This document shows positions 34,193-45,748 of a DNA stretch of 64,000 nucleotides, piece after piece. Every line of letters begins with the position of its first letter. The stretch's first letter is position 1. Source of the stretch: Liquidambar formosana (taxonomy: Eukaryota > Streptophyta > Magnoliopsida > Saxifragales > Altingiaceae); the NCBI GenBank assembly GCA_039720395.1, contig CM077831.1:14748982-14812981 (forward strand). The letters are read 5' to 3'. The translations under genes were made by a program, and so were the position numbers. The notes below the pieces were generated by a model. The model had not been told where the DNA came from, did no database searches, and saw only the letters and a program-made list of their open reading frames with translations.

Positions 34193-34287
34193 TCTTCTAT
34201 TATATATCTATATATCTATATATATATAGATATATATATCTTGTTGCTGATAAATAAAAATAAAATAAAAATTATTGAGTCTTCTTC
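34168..34287. repeat. 18-bp direct repeats around an AT-rich, A-tailed insert
   Basis: AATTATTGAGTCTTCTTC occurs at 34168-34185 and 34270-34287. The 84 bp between are TA-rich and end in AAATAAAAATAAAATAAAA-like sequence. This fits a small retroposed insert with its target duplication. Confidence 0.5.
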
Positions 34288-35726
34288 CTAGTGAGTGCTA
34301 TGAAAAACAAACAAATTCATTTGGTTGCTATCAAAAGCACAATGTGTTATTTGAAATGATTTGTAGAATTCAATGGACTAATTCAATTTCCATGGGGCAC
34401 ACAATGGGCCACTACTTTTGAGTAGAAGTAATTTCAGTCATAGAGTACCTAGTAAGAACTGATTTATACTTCAAAACACTTAATGGGATGTAAAGTGTAC
34501 AAATGTAGATTTCCTTGTTTATTGCACTTCATCATTGTGAACTTCTTTTTCTTCTTCCTATTATCATCATCATCATTATTATGTGTGCGTGGTTTTTGAA
34601 GTCAGTTTTTAAGTGCATCTAGCATTCTAGCTCCTAATTTATTCTCTTTATTCATGTGCGAGAAGTATTTTGGGGTTTTCAAGCCTTGTATGCTGAATAC
34701 ACACACACACAGAGATATATATATATCTATTTCTATTTCAAGTTTTATATCATGTCTCATTTGGCTAATAAGTTGGATGTAGGACTGGGGAGATATATTT
34801 TGGTTGGTTATCAAGAAAGTCAAAAGTGAAGTCTGAGTGCCCTTAGTTATCATCTAAGCATTTTAACTTAAATAACGCATTAGTCAACCAGAAAGAAGCT
34901 GATAAATTCTTCCTCTTGATGATGTGACAGTGCTCATATGCTTACATTGGATGCTCTAAAAAATGTGGTTGATTTTAAATAGGAACCTAGGTCTCTTTAG
35001 TAGTCACACTGCATAGTTAGGTTACCCAGATTTGGAGTACCTCAAGCCCTTATATTGAGTTTCACATGCGAGTATATGTGTGTTATTTATGGCTTTCAGT
35101 TTGAATTGTAGTTGGTTTTTAAATTGAAGTAATGCTATTATACAAAAGAAAAAAAAAATGCTATTCAAACAAATAATGCTTACAAAAATCCGTACAATCT
35201 CATGTTGCATCATTTCTGCATTCAATTTAAAGCTACATTGACCCATTATTTGTCAATCTCTGGATAGGCCTTAGTCAACCAATGAGCTCAATTGTAACTC
35301 CACACACACGCGCATGTGAAAATATCGCTTCATGCTTTAATGGAGAGAGATACTTACAATTGGTTTTGGTCTTAGAAAAACCCTACAATTGGGTTGTTAG
35401 ACGCATTTTACAAGTTCTACTATTCTCTCTTCCTTCCAATAGAATTCAACCTTATTAGGTTTTATTTTTGTTGTGAACTGGATTGTAATGTTTGTAAGTC
35501 ACCAAGTCCAGACTTTCTTATTCTTTATTCCCTTTAATTTTGTCTATTATTTGTATTACTCCGTATTTTTCTTCCCCTAATACGGAGTATAATTTAGAAC
35601 TTTGATGCACAAGATAGTGAGGGTCTAAGGTGCCAACATAATTGGGAAGTTGTTAAACTTCTCCTTGATGCTCAACCTCTATTATTTAAAAAATAATAAT
35701 AATAATAATAATAAAATAAAAAATTT
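34288..35726. other. No gene seen; microsatellites and a hairpin
   Basis: Holds short simple repeats (CATCAT near 34567, CACACA/TATA near 34700, AAT near 35690) and an inverted repeat at 35557-35589. No coding motif is recognised on either strand. Confidence 0.6.
35557..35589. repeat. 11-bp stem inverted repeat (TACTCCGTATT)
   Basis: TACTCCGTATT (35557-35567) and AATACGGAGTA (35579-35589) form a perfect hairpin with an 11-nt loop. It resembles collapsed termini of a MITE. There is no terminator context. Confidence 0.6.
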
Positions 35727-36176
35727 AACAGGGATGGACAATTTTTTATATCAGACTAATACTCTGTCCTCTTCAATTAGTTCAAAAGAGCCATTTCTAT
35801 GCTTCTTGTCCACTTGTCTAATGTTAAATCAAGCAGTTTGATGTGTCGAGGCAATAGTAATAGTTCCACAGTGACAAGATGTGTTAGAGTTCTTATTAGG
35901 ATATTCATTCAAATAAAGTCGTTGAAACAATTCGTTGGGCCGTGGCAGTTAAGCTGATAGATGATATGCATAAGTGGTTGTTGAAACAATTTGGTACTTC
36001 CAATCATTGTAACGCTTTGGATTGTTCTTTCGTAGCAAAATCCCATAGATGGTTTATTTGTAGTTCTAGGCATAACATATGGGTAGTTATGATTGGGTAA
36101 TTGTTATATATACCCACTTGTTATCTTTCTCTGCATCAAGCATTCAACACAAGTATAGAGAGAGAGAGATAGATAA

Positions 36177-36219
<43 letters not shown>
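35727..36219 (+). promoter_or_regulatory. Proximal promoter of kiwellin pseudogene 2 with a 75-bp inversion
   Basis: From GATGGACAATTTTTTATA onward it matches the proximal half of the kiwellin promoter at 39845-40359. The segment 35804-35878 is inverted relative to copies 1 and 3. A TATA box lies at 36105-36112 and a GA tract at 36194-36219. The distal half of the promoter is missing here and is found at 7773-8207. Confidence 0.82.
36105..36112 (+). promoter_or_regulatory. TATA box of kiwellin pseudogene 2
   Basis: TATATATA in TTGTTATATATACCCAC, the same context as the other kiwellin copies. Confidence 0.7.
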
Positions 36220-36224
<5 letters not shown>

Positions 36225-36790
36225 GAAATTTTACTTAAAAGCATCTATTCTCCTACTAGTCATACTTCTTGTTATGGATTCTTTGGGTGTTGAGGCTTAA
36301 GTTTGTCGGCCAAGTGGTAAAATCAGAGGAAAGAAGCCCCGCCTGGCCAATGCAACCAAGAGAATGACTTTGATTGCTGTGTTCAAGGCAGGCTTTACCC
36401 GATTTACAAATGTTCACCAGTGTCTAGTCAGACCAAGGTGCACGTCACTATTAACAACTTTGAGAAGGGTGGAGATGGTGGAGGCCCATTGGAATGGGAC
36501 AACCAGTACCACTCGGACAACACACCCGTCGTGGCACTATCAACCGGATGGTTTAACAAGAAGGGAAGATGCTTAAACAACATCACTATAAGTGCTAACG
36601 GGCGGAGTATTGTGGCCATGGTGGTGGATGAGTGCGACTCGACTATGGGATGTGATAAAGACCATGATTATCAGCCTCCATGTGATAACGACATCATCGA
36701 TGCCTCAAAAGCTGTGTAGGAAGCCTTGGGTGTGCCTAGTGACAACTGGGGTTGGATGGATATAAGTATATAACATGGTGCGATGCTTAA
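36220..36790 (+). pseudogene. Kiwellin pseudogene 2
   Basis: Closely similar to the intact copy at 40360 but broken five ways: TAA at 36298 (CAA in the intact copy) at the end of the signal peptide, a 1-nt deletion near 36340, a 3-nt deletion near 36419, TAG at 36717 (TGG) and an 8-nt insertion near 36770 (a TATAA-rich duplication). Both stops are C-to-T type changes. Readable parts include [22 protein letters not shown] and DECDSTMGC. No functional secreted protein is possible. Its promoter was also split from its distal half. Confidence 0.93.
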
Positions 36791-38545
36791 TTTTAAGCAG
36801 TTGTGTTGGAGTCCTGTGGTTGCTTGTATTTCAGTATGTAGTATGTCTTGCCCTTGTGTGTTGCTTTTTTTATTTATTTTTTTTATTTTATAAATATGGT
36901 TGAATGTAATCTTAAACTATGTACATTTTATGAAATCTAGTAAAATTCTCTAACAAATGTCATTCGTGCAAATTGTAGAAATATCGATGCCCTTCAATGA
37001 TAGCGTTACCTCAAATTAGAAAAACCATGGAGCTCTTTTTGGCTCCAATCATTTTCTAAATTTTTCGCTTCATTCATTGCATTTTGTTGCTGCTTGACAA
37101 TTTCAGTTCAAATAGAAAAGGATTGCATCTCTTTCAAAGCAATAGAAATTTTGCTCGAGGCTTTTGCTTTTCGAATAGATCTTCTGATGCATAACCCTAT
37201 CAAACCATACAATGGGCAGGTAGTGATCAGATGGTCTTGATTGATGAATGGGTGCTATTCTATGTAGTGTTGGGAGGCTTGACAGTATCGTACAGAGCAA
37301 CCCTACATCCATGATTATTAGCATGAATTTAGTGTTTCCACCAAATCCTTTCTTGGATATCTTCTCATGGTGCCGCCAATGTTCTTAGAACAAAGTTGAC
37401 AGCTTTGTACTTGCTATTTCATGCGCCAGTGAAAGCTTCTCCATTCAATTGGGTTTTAAGTGCTCAAAGCCTTAAACCAAAGACCCAACTGGAAGGAAAG
37501 AAACTAATGGAAAGAAGCTAGTGGACAGGGCTATTAAAATAAAGCAAGAGCAACAAATCAATGGGGGTTTTTATTTATTTTTTTATTTTTTTATTTTTTT
37601 TGGCGCTATTTTTCTGGTGATACCTCTGCTGTTTCTGGTGTAATCTTGGTTTGGTATATTCTATTTGGAAAATGCTGCTTGCCCCAAATTATTTTCCCAA
37701 ATTCAACATTCCAAATAATGTTGCAACATAACAACCCACAAGTTTGAATTATGAGTTCTGAATTTAAATAAACCTAGAGATAAGATTCCACCACATTTGA
37801 AATGTTGAATTTGGGAAGTTTAATTTATTTTACTGTTTTGTGTGTTCTGGTCTGTTCTTGTTCCTAGCAAAAGATCATAGGAAGATGTTGAAGTAGTGCT
37901 TCCTCAATTTGGTACCACTGGCAAAATGGTACCTTACCAGGGAGGAGAAAGGTAAGGATATCATTATGGAATCGATTATACCGCTAGAAATTTTACGTGA
38001 CCCATTTCGGTAAATAACTGATCCAAGTGTGAACCTTGTACGTTATATATATTTGCCATGGCAAGATCCATTTCCGAAGAATTTTCCGAGTGACTCTTTC
38101 AAAGCATATATTGGAAAACTGAACATATCCTATATACCAGAATTAGACGCAGACAAAGTTTAAAAAGTGGAGGGGATCGAAAAACATGGCACAAAATGGA
38201 TCAGTTGGAGTGTGAAAGTTTTGACATAAATGAATTTCATCCAAGTCAATTAAGCTGAATAGCCCAGGCCAAAGCCTTGGATTTATGATGCCCTTTTCTT
38301 CAAAGACACCTGATCGAGATTGAATCAGAGTTACAACCATGGCCTGCTCCAATAAATAACTGCAACACCTTCGAGCTCTTTTTAACTGGTTCATCTTGAA
38401 GATAAATAGAATGTGAAGTAGTAGTCACTAAATCTCCAGTAACTTTGGATAATTGACTTGAGATTTTCCCTTTTTTGGAACAGAAGTAAATAGATTCAAG
38501 TGGTTATGTAACAGAAAAATATACACACTAATGTTTCTATTGACT
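36791..38545 (+). repeat. Downstream part of duplicated kiwellin unit, copy A
   Basis: Aligns by eye with 40927-42800: shared blocks AAAACCATGGAGCTCTTTTT, GATGCATAAC.CTATCAAACC, GGACAGGGCTA, GATCATAGGAAGATGTTGAAG and ACCCATTTC. With the promoter and gene this gives a tandem unit of about 4-4.5 kb. No gene is recognised inside. Confidence 0.75.
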
Positions 38546-39340
38546 GTAAATAGTCATGCACGCATCATTTCACATATCAACTGGCCATGAACCTAGCAGG
38601 CCAAACACCACTTGAGGAGGTCAGAGTGAAATTTCGACTTGGCTGAACACTATTTGGAGTTATTGGACTGGCAACCATCTGCAGGTCTGAATCTCCAGCA
38701 TCTTCCAAAGCTTCCCTTGTCTTGTTCTTCGTCTTTGAACTGCCCCATAAGAAGCTTCCCACTATCTCCTCAAGTCATTCGCCATTCAGTTGAACCTCAG
38801 AAAATGACCGAATCATGTTTAATTCTGATCATATTTGATGGGGACATCAGATCCAAACCCAAACAGAATGCCTCTATTATCTTGAAGGTCAAGGATTGCC
38901 ATATATATTTAATTTTATGTATGGAATTTATCGATTATTTTCATTTTCGTGAGAAGCCAAACCCCCCTAGGTGCCGATGTCTTTTTGTTGGTGAATTTCA
39001 ATCCCTTAGGTGTCGTTTCCTAAGGCTCCCCGGCCCCTTTCTCCATACTTTATCTGTTTGTGAATTCCAACCACTTGAGTGCCAAAGCCTAGGTTTTTCC
39101 CCTCATGTCTATTGGTGGAATCCAACCCCTGGGTACTCAATTCCTAAGGTACCCCCTTTCGTCTTTTCCCACCTAAGTTAATTTGTGTGGTTGTGCTGCA
39201 TCAATATTTCTCAAAGAACAGAAGTTCATAGTTTCTCAATGACTTTCACGCTTTACTTCTTTTATTTTTATTATTACACTAAAACTCCAACCATAAGATT
39301 TCCAGGTGCAACAATAGATGAAGTTAACCAATTTTATAAG
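38546..39340. other. Spacer with a degenerate minisatellite, no gene seen
   Basis: At about 38955-39165 three to four degenerate copies of a 56-70-bp motif occur (GTGAATTTCAATCCCTTAGG, GTGAATTCCAACCACTTGAG, GTGGAATCCAACCCCTGGG). The open frame at 38639-39181 overlaps this repeat and has no recognisable domain, so I do not call it a gene. Confidence 0.5.
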
Positions 39341-39344
39341 AGCA

Positions 39345-40322
39345 GATTGCAGATGGGAAGAAACCTTGAAACTCCATATATCATTGTTCCTAATTAATGG
39401 ATGAAGTTATCCAATTTTTTACTATTCATTAGGCAATGAAAGCTTTCCTCATTGAGTAATATGAGACGACTCAGACAGGAACAAATAGTGCAAATTTGTC
39501 ACTGCATTAAATGCATTAAAAATACAAGCTAAGGTTTCTTCATAGAGTAATATGAAACTCAGACAGGAACAAATGACAGCTTTAAATGTTCTCAAAAAAA
39601 TAACTAAGCCAAATGGGTGTAAGCAGTATTGAGGGCTTCGGATCTTTTCTGCCAATATTATGAATGTGAAGATTGAAGGCTAGGGAGTCATCCATAGGAC
39701 ATCGAAATGTCAGTAAAGCAGGGGAAAATGTCCTCCAAAATTCCAGGCACACTATTATACAAATTGAACTCCAAAGTGGAATTCTCAAGGCAGAAGAGAC
39801 AACTGTGTTCACTATTAAATATGCATACTACATATAACAGATATAACAATTTTTTATCGGAGACTAATACTCTGTCCTCTTCCATATGTTTAAAAGAGGC
39901 ATTTCTACGGTTCTTGTCACTGTGGAACTATTACATAGCCTCAACGCATCAAACTGCTTGATTTAAAATTAGGCGAGTGGACAAGATAGTCGTAAAGACG
40001 GCAATGTGATAGGATGAAGGTCTAAAGTACCAGATGCGTTAGAGGTCTTTCACGATATAAACTTCTACATTTGAAGTCATTCAAGGAAGCTGTTGAAACA
40101 ATTCATCGGGCCGTGGCAACTATGCTGATAGATGGTATGCATAAGAGGTTGTTGAAACAATCTGGTACTTTTAATCATTGTGATGCTTTGGATTATTCTT
40201 TCCTAGCAAAATCTGACTGGTTTATTCGTAGTTCTAGGCAAAACATATGGGCAATTATGATTGAGAAATTGTTATATATACCCACTTCTTATCCTTCTCT
40301 GCATCAAGCCCTCAACACAAGT

Positions 40323-40359
<37 letters not shown>
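39345..40359 (+). promoter_or_regulatory. Complete promoter of the kiwellin gene at 40360
   Basis: The only complete, uninterrupted example upstream of an intact gene on this side. It spans from the AACTCCATATATCATTGTT block to the GA leader. A 39-nt GA-rich leader directly precedes the ATG. Confidence 0.75.
40273..40280 (+). promoter_or_regulatory. TATA box of kiwellin gene at 40360
   Basis: TATATATA 80 bp before the ATG. Any in-frame extension upstream of the ATG would start at or before this box (from a TTG at 40261), so the ATG at 40360 is the start. Confidence 0.78.
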
Positions 40360-40364
<5 letters not shown>

Positions 40365-40926
40365 GAAATTTTCCTTAAAAGCATCTATTCTCCTATTAGC
40401 CATACTCCTTGTTACGGATTGTTTGGGTGTTGGGGCTCAAGTTTGTCGGCCAAGTGGAAAAATTAAGGGAAAGAAGCCCCCTCCTGGCCAATGCAATCAT
40501 GAGAATGACTCTGATTGCTGTGTTCAAGGCAAGCTTTACACAACTTACACTTGTTCACCATCAGTGTCTAGTCAAACCAAAGCACACCTCACTATTAATA
40601 GCTTTGAAAAGGGTGGAGATGGTGGAGGCCCATCTGAATGTGACAACCAGTACCACTCGGACAACACACCCGTCGTGGCACTATCAACTGGATGGTTTAA
40701 CAAGAAGGGAAGATGCTTACACAACATCACCATAAGTGCAAATGGGCGGAGTGTGGTGGCCATGGTGGTGGATGAGTGCGACTCCACTATGGGATGTGAT
40801 GAAGACCATGATTATCAGCCTCCATGTGAAAACGACATCGTCGATGCCTCAAAAGCTGTGTGGGAAGCCTTGGGTGTGCCTAGTGACAACTGGGGTTGGA
40901 TGGATATAACATGGTCTGATGCTTAA
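40360..40926 (+). CDS. Kiwellin (ripening-related secreted protein), intact
   Basis: 188 residues, single exon. Signal peptide at residues 1-26 (lysines at 2-3, hydrophobic ILLLAILLV, cleavage before QVCRPSG). Mature protein: a cysteine-rich N-terminal module (VC, QC, CC, TC) with the family motif [10 protein letters not shown], then a double-psi beta-barrel core with [39 protein letters not shown] and [12 protein letters not shown]. Ten cysteines in the mature part allow five disulfides. Kiwellins accumulate in the apoplast and fruit, and some (maize KWL1) bind and inhibit a secreted fungal chorismate mutase. The partner here is unknown. The ATG is chosen because it follows the TATA box and GA leader and starts the signal peptide. 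Length is typical of the shorter kiwellins. Confidence 0.95.
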
Positions 40927-42805
40927 TTTCAAGCATGTGAGTGTCGGAGTCCTGTGTTGCTTGTATTTCAATATGTAGTATGTCTTGCCGTTGTGTGTCT
41001 TGCTTTTTTTCATAAATATGGTTGAATGTAATCTTAAACTATGTACATTTTATGAAATCTAGTAAAATTCTCCAGCTAATGTCAGTCGTGCAAATTGTGG
41101 AAATATCGATGGACTTCAATGATACCTAGCCTTCAGCTCAAATTAGAAAAACCATGGAGCTCTTTTTCTCTCCAATCACTTTCCAAATTTTTCAAAAACA
41201 TTGTACTTTATTGCTGCCAGACAATTTCAGTTCAAATGCCCATGGTATAGTAGCCTAATGGCATTTGCTTTACTTAATTGGTAAGAGAGTGATTCGAGCT
41301 TATAGAAAGCTTTGAAACCCATTTGTTGATATTAAGGAGTAATTAGGGGAAAGGGTAGATTCTATCCATTTGGAGGAAAAAATAAAAATAAAAAAGACAA
41401 TTTCAGTTCAAATAGGAAAGGATGACATCTTTTTAAAGAAACAATAGCAATTTTCCTCAAGGCTTTTGCTTTTCAGAAATGTCTCCTTCTGATGCATAAC
41501 TCTATCAAACCAAACCATGGGCAGGTAGTAATTGGATGGTCATGATTGATGAATGGGTGCTATTCTGTGTAGTGTTGGCAGGCTTTCCAATATCTTATAG
41601 AGCAGACCTACATCAATGATTATTAGCATGAGTTTTGTGTATCCACCAAACCCTTCTTTGCATGTCTTCATATGTTCTTTGACCTAAGTGGGCATCTTGG
41701 TACTTCCTAATTCATGCGCCGGTGCAAGTTTCTCCATAAACACGAATTCAAAGCGACCATGTTGGTGCCATACAAGTAATTTTAAAGGATCTGGTTGCTC
41801 AACGTGTAAAAGGAAACCATTTTAAGTGCTCAAGCCAAAGACGCTACTGGAAGGAAAGGAACTAGGAAAGATGGCTTATGGGAGCTAGTGGACAGGGCTA
41901 CCAAAAGAAGGCAACGGCAACAAATCAATTGGGTTTACCTTTCTTTTTTCTTTTCTTTTTTTTGTTGATATATTTCCAATGATATCTGTCCTGTTTCTTC
42001 TTGATTTGGTATTTTCTAGTTGGAAAATGCTACTTTTCCCAAATTATTTTTCTTAATTCAACATCCCAAATGATGTAGCAACAAAACAGCCCACAAATGT
42101 GAATTTCGAATTTAAATAAATCCAAAATCAAGAAGCCACCTCATTGGGATGTTAAATCGGGGAAGATGATTTGATTTAGTTTATTTTACTGTTTTTTTGT
42201 GTTTTGGTCTGTTCTTGTTTGTAGCAAAGGATCATAGGAAGATGTTGAAGAGGTGCTTCCTCAATTTGGTACAATCCCGGGAGGAAAAAGGTAAGGAAAT
42301 AGTTGTGGAATCGATTACAGCACTAGAAAATTTTCGTGACCCATTTCCATAAATAACTCATCCAAGTGTGAACCTCTTATATATATTTGTCATGGATCTT
42401 TCGATTAAGATGAATTTTTCAAAAGGTGCAAGGGATCGAATGATTGATAAGCATGCACAAAGTAGATCGGTTGGAGCATGAAATTTTCGAAATAAATGAA
42501 TTTCATCCAACTCAATTAAGATGACTAGCCAGTGGAAGCCTTGGATTTATCTTTCCGTGAGGTAGCATATGGACAAAAAAGGTTTTTATCACCTTAGATT
42601 GAATCAGACTTACAACCATGGCTTGCTCCTATAGATAACTGTAACACTTTTGACAACTTGGAAGATAAATTGAATGTATAGTAGTAGAAATCATGAAAAC
42701 TGAATTTCCATTAAATAACTATGGGTAATTGAAGTGAGATTCTCCCCTTTTTGGAACTCAAGTAAATAGATTCCAGTGACTACGAAACAGCAAAATATAT
42801 ACACT
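40927..42805 (+). repeat. Downstream part of duplicated kiwellin unit, copy B
   Basis: Partner of 36791-38545. Similarity ends near CAGCAAAATATATACACT (42788-42806), exactly where LINE sequence begins, so the LINE fragment inserted here after the duplication or marks its end. No gene is recognised inside. Confidence 0.75.
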
Positions 42806-42809
42806 CCCA

Positions 42810-44159
42810 ATGTTCAGGCTTGTTGGGACATTATTGGTCAAGATGTTATACAGGCAGTGGCTATATTCTTTGAGCAAAGTTGGATTCTTCCTTACTTAAA
42901 TTCCAATTTTCTTGTCCTTATTCCTAAGGTCCTTGAGGCAGCTTCTATTAATCAATATAGGCCTATTGCTTTGGCAAATATTTTTGTTTAAGATCATTCC
43001 TAAGATTCTTGCTGATAGGCTGAGCCCTATTGTTAGTAGAATTATTTCTCATAATCAAGCTGCTTTTGTAAAAGGGAGGAGTATTGCTGCTCCTATTTGT
43101 TTAGCTTCTGAATTCTTTAATCTCTTGGATCCTAAATGTTTTGGAGGGAATGTGGGTATCAAATTTGGATGTTACTGAAGCCTTTGACGCTCTTGAAAAG
43201 GGTTTTCTTTCTAAAGTCCTAGATCAGTTTGGTTTTTGCAATAAATTCGAGAGATGGATCAATACCATTTCGTCCTCTGCTAGGCTTTCTATTCTCATTA
43301 ATGGGTCTCCTTATGGTCACTTCAACTATAGAAGGGGGTTTAGACAAGGGGATCCACTATCCCCTTTTCTTTTTTGCCTTGCTGAAGAGGTTTTAAGTAG
43401 AGGTATAGCTAAGTTGGTCGTGGAGAAAGATTTCTCCAATCTCTTCACCTAAGGGCATACAAGCGCTTACTCACTTTATGCAGATGACATTTTTTTTCTT
43501 TGCAAAGGGACTGTTGGTTGTTTAAACTCTCATTAATTTTTGGGATCAATATGGTCAAGCTTTATTTCTTATGGTCAAGCTTCTGGGGAAGTAGACAATA
43601 AATCCAAAAGTAAGGTGTTTATTGGCAAAGGTGCATGCCACAAAAACCATTCCATTATCTCTGCATTAGGTATTAATGAAGGTTGTGCTCCTTTTATTTA
43701 TTTGGGTGTTCCCATCTTTAGAGGCAGGCCAAAAGGATTTTTTTGTAGTCTATTGTTGACAAGGCCAAATCAAAGTTGGAAGGCTGGCAGGGTAAGTTGT
43801 TGTCTCTTGCGGGTCAAGTGTGGCTTGTCCAATCTGTAGTTTATCCTATGTTACTTCATTCTTTTATGGTTTATTCTTAGCCCTCTACTTTGCTTAAGCA
43901 AATGCAGACATCCGTGAGAAATTTTATTTGGACAAGGAATATTTGCCAAAGGTAATTGGTCACAGTGTAATAGTCTCAACTTTGTACTCTTAATGAGGAA
44001 GGAGGCTTTAGGTTACGATGTCTCCAGGCTTTGAATAAGTTTGAAATTCATTAGCTTTGCTGGGATATATTGACTAAAGATTGTGTTTAGAGCTCTTCTA
44101 TGAAAACAAGATAAAAAAAATTTTCACTTAAAAGCTTTGGCCTCCAATAAAATCTCTTC
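42810..44159 (+). pseudogene. LINE reverse transcriptase fragment (second family)
   Basis: Pieces of an L1-type RT in order: SINQYRPIALANIF (42912-42990), KIIPKILADRLSPIVSRIIS and QAAFVKGRSIAAPI (43000-43110), VSNLDVTEAFDALEKGFL (43150-43210), RRGFRQGDPLSPFLFCLAEEV (43330-43395) and SLYADDIFFLC-like residues near 43465-43505. Frames are broken at 42990, 43178 and 43452. Endonuclease and RNase H are absent, so both ends are lost. It differs from the 28701-34192 LINE in sequence and orientation. The right edge abuts a copia LTR at 44160. Confidence 0.88.
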
Positions 44160-44722
44160 TGTTAATACGCTATATCTACAACATATAGCACTCAATAATG
44201 GGTCCAATGACATACCTTAAGCAGAAGAGACCCAAGGATCTTTGTCGGTCGTTGTTACAAGCCCCACACAGCCGCTGCTTGAATGGTTGCTCCTCTACTG
44301 TGAATTTGACCTCCATGTATGCTCCTCAACGTCGTGAAAGCCGTAGGGATCACTACTAGAGTCCTCCCACATAATCCATGCTACCAAGTCCACTAGGCAA
44401 CAATGGTGATCCTAGAGAGAGAATACAAGAAAGAGAAAGGGAGAGTTTCTGCTGGAAGCTTCTGTGTGTATATTATTGTAGTCTCCATCACAAATAGAGA
44501 CTCTCTATATATATGTGCTCCTATTAAGTCCAAACCCTAGTAGGACTTTGTTTTCATGTACAATTAGGAAACCTCATGTAATATGACACTTAACTACTTA
44601 GGTCCAGCACCCACACATGGGCAGACCATGGGTTTGAGTCACGACCCAATGACCCATATATTAATATCTCCTACTCGCCTACGTAGGGTGAGTTATCCCC
44701 ATAATTTCTCTATCTCCCAACA
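44160..44722 (-). repeat. Putative 3' LTR of copia-2 (563 bp)
   Basis: Bounded by TGTTAATACG and CTCCCAACA (TGTT..AACA inverted ends). On the minus strand it has a TATA box (CATATATATAGAGAG near 44500-44515) and is preceded by a purine stretch ATGAGGAGATGAA. No second LTR was found to confirm it. Confidence 0.6.
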
Positions 44723-45748
44723 TTCATCTCCTCATACAGGAAATGGAGTGTGCGACCTCACGAGAAGAACATACAACTATAGGAGCGTAAATGTTAAGTA
44801 TTACCAAACTAACAAGAACGCATCACTCGAAGGCATCTCGCATATGCCCCAGACAATCCATAAAACACCGAATAAGCACTCTCTAATCCCTAATATAAAC
44901 ATAAAAGCAGTGCTATATCCCACATATGCAATGTACCCATGTCTCATATCATAACAAAATACGACATAGATGTTGCGCAGCTAATGAGTCACAAAACATG
45001 GTGTAGTATCAAATTGTCTTCCCTAAACCCTCCTGCCAATTCAATTCAACTTAACCGCTTTCCTAGACATGGCCCCATAAGACCGAATTGTTTCTTGGCC
45101 TTTAGAAAACACACTAAAGTAACATCATCAAGCATCCTCTTTATGACATAGTCTCAGGTTAAAAAGGGCATAAAGTTGGATCATAGTGATCCATGTGGCT
45201 CACATAGTGATGAAGCAGGGATCCATTCATCACTCCTACCATCAGTCGACATAAAGCACATATAGTATATATGAAATGTATGCTATGGCGTTTAACTCAT
45301 AAACATGAGTATGTTACTATAAGTAAAAGCAAAAGAACGCCATACGAATCTTAGTCCAATAGCTACTCAAGTACCTGACCTGAGTTTTCTCTCAGCGCTT
45401 GTCTGAAATCTCACATTCGACTATCAAGCGAGCTATATAGAGTTTGTGGAAAAATCTCCATGATTGATCTAATAGAGATCTCATCTTAGCTCAATCTAAG
45501 GCGACATATAATATAGCAACTGTATATCTTGCTTGCTAACTAGGCGCCAAAGATATAAATGTCTCATCTTACTTGCTAACTCAACCCCAAGGTGAATCAC
45601 CCGTGTGAGTGGGTCGATTCAAGCCCCGTGACATTACAAAGATGTGTGTACAAATGATATAAACAACCCATGAACTAAAACAAAAGGAATGAATATCATA
45701 TCTCAATAATAATAATAATGTCAATCACAATTGAAATGTCTAAACATA

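Noticed and set aside
38639..39181. Open frame of 180 codons
   Set aside because: It overlaps a degenerate minisatellite and repeated flank, with no recognised motif.
40261..40359. N-terminal extension of the kiwellin protein with Arg-Glu repeats
   Set aside because: It would start at a TTG upstream of or over the TATA box, and the repeat is simply translated GA leader. The ATG at 40360 starts a proper signal peptide.
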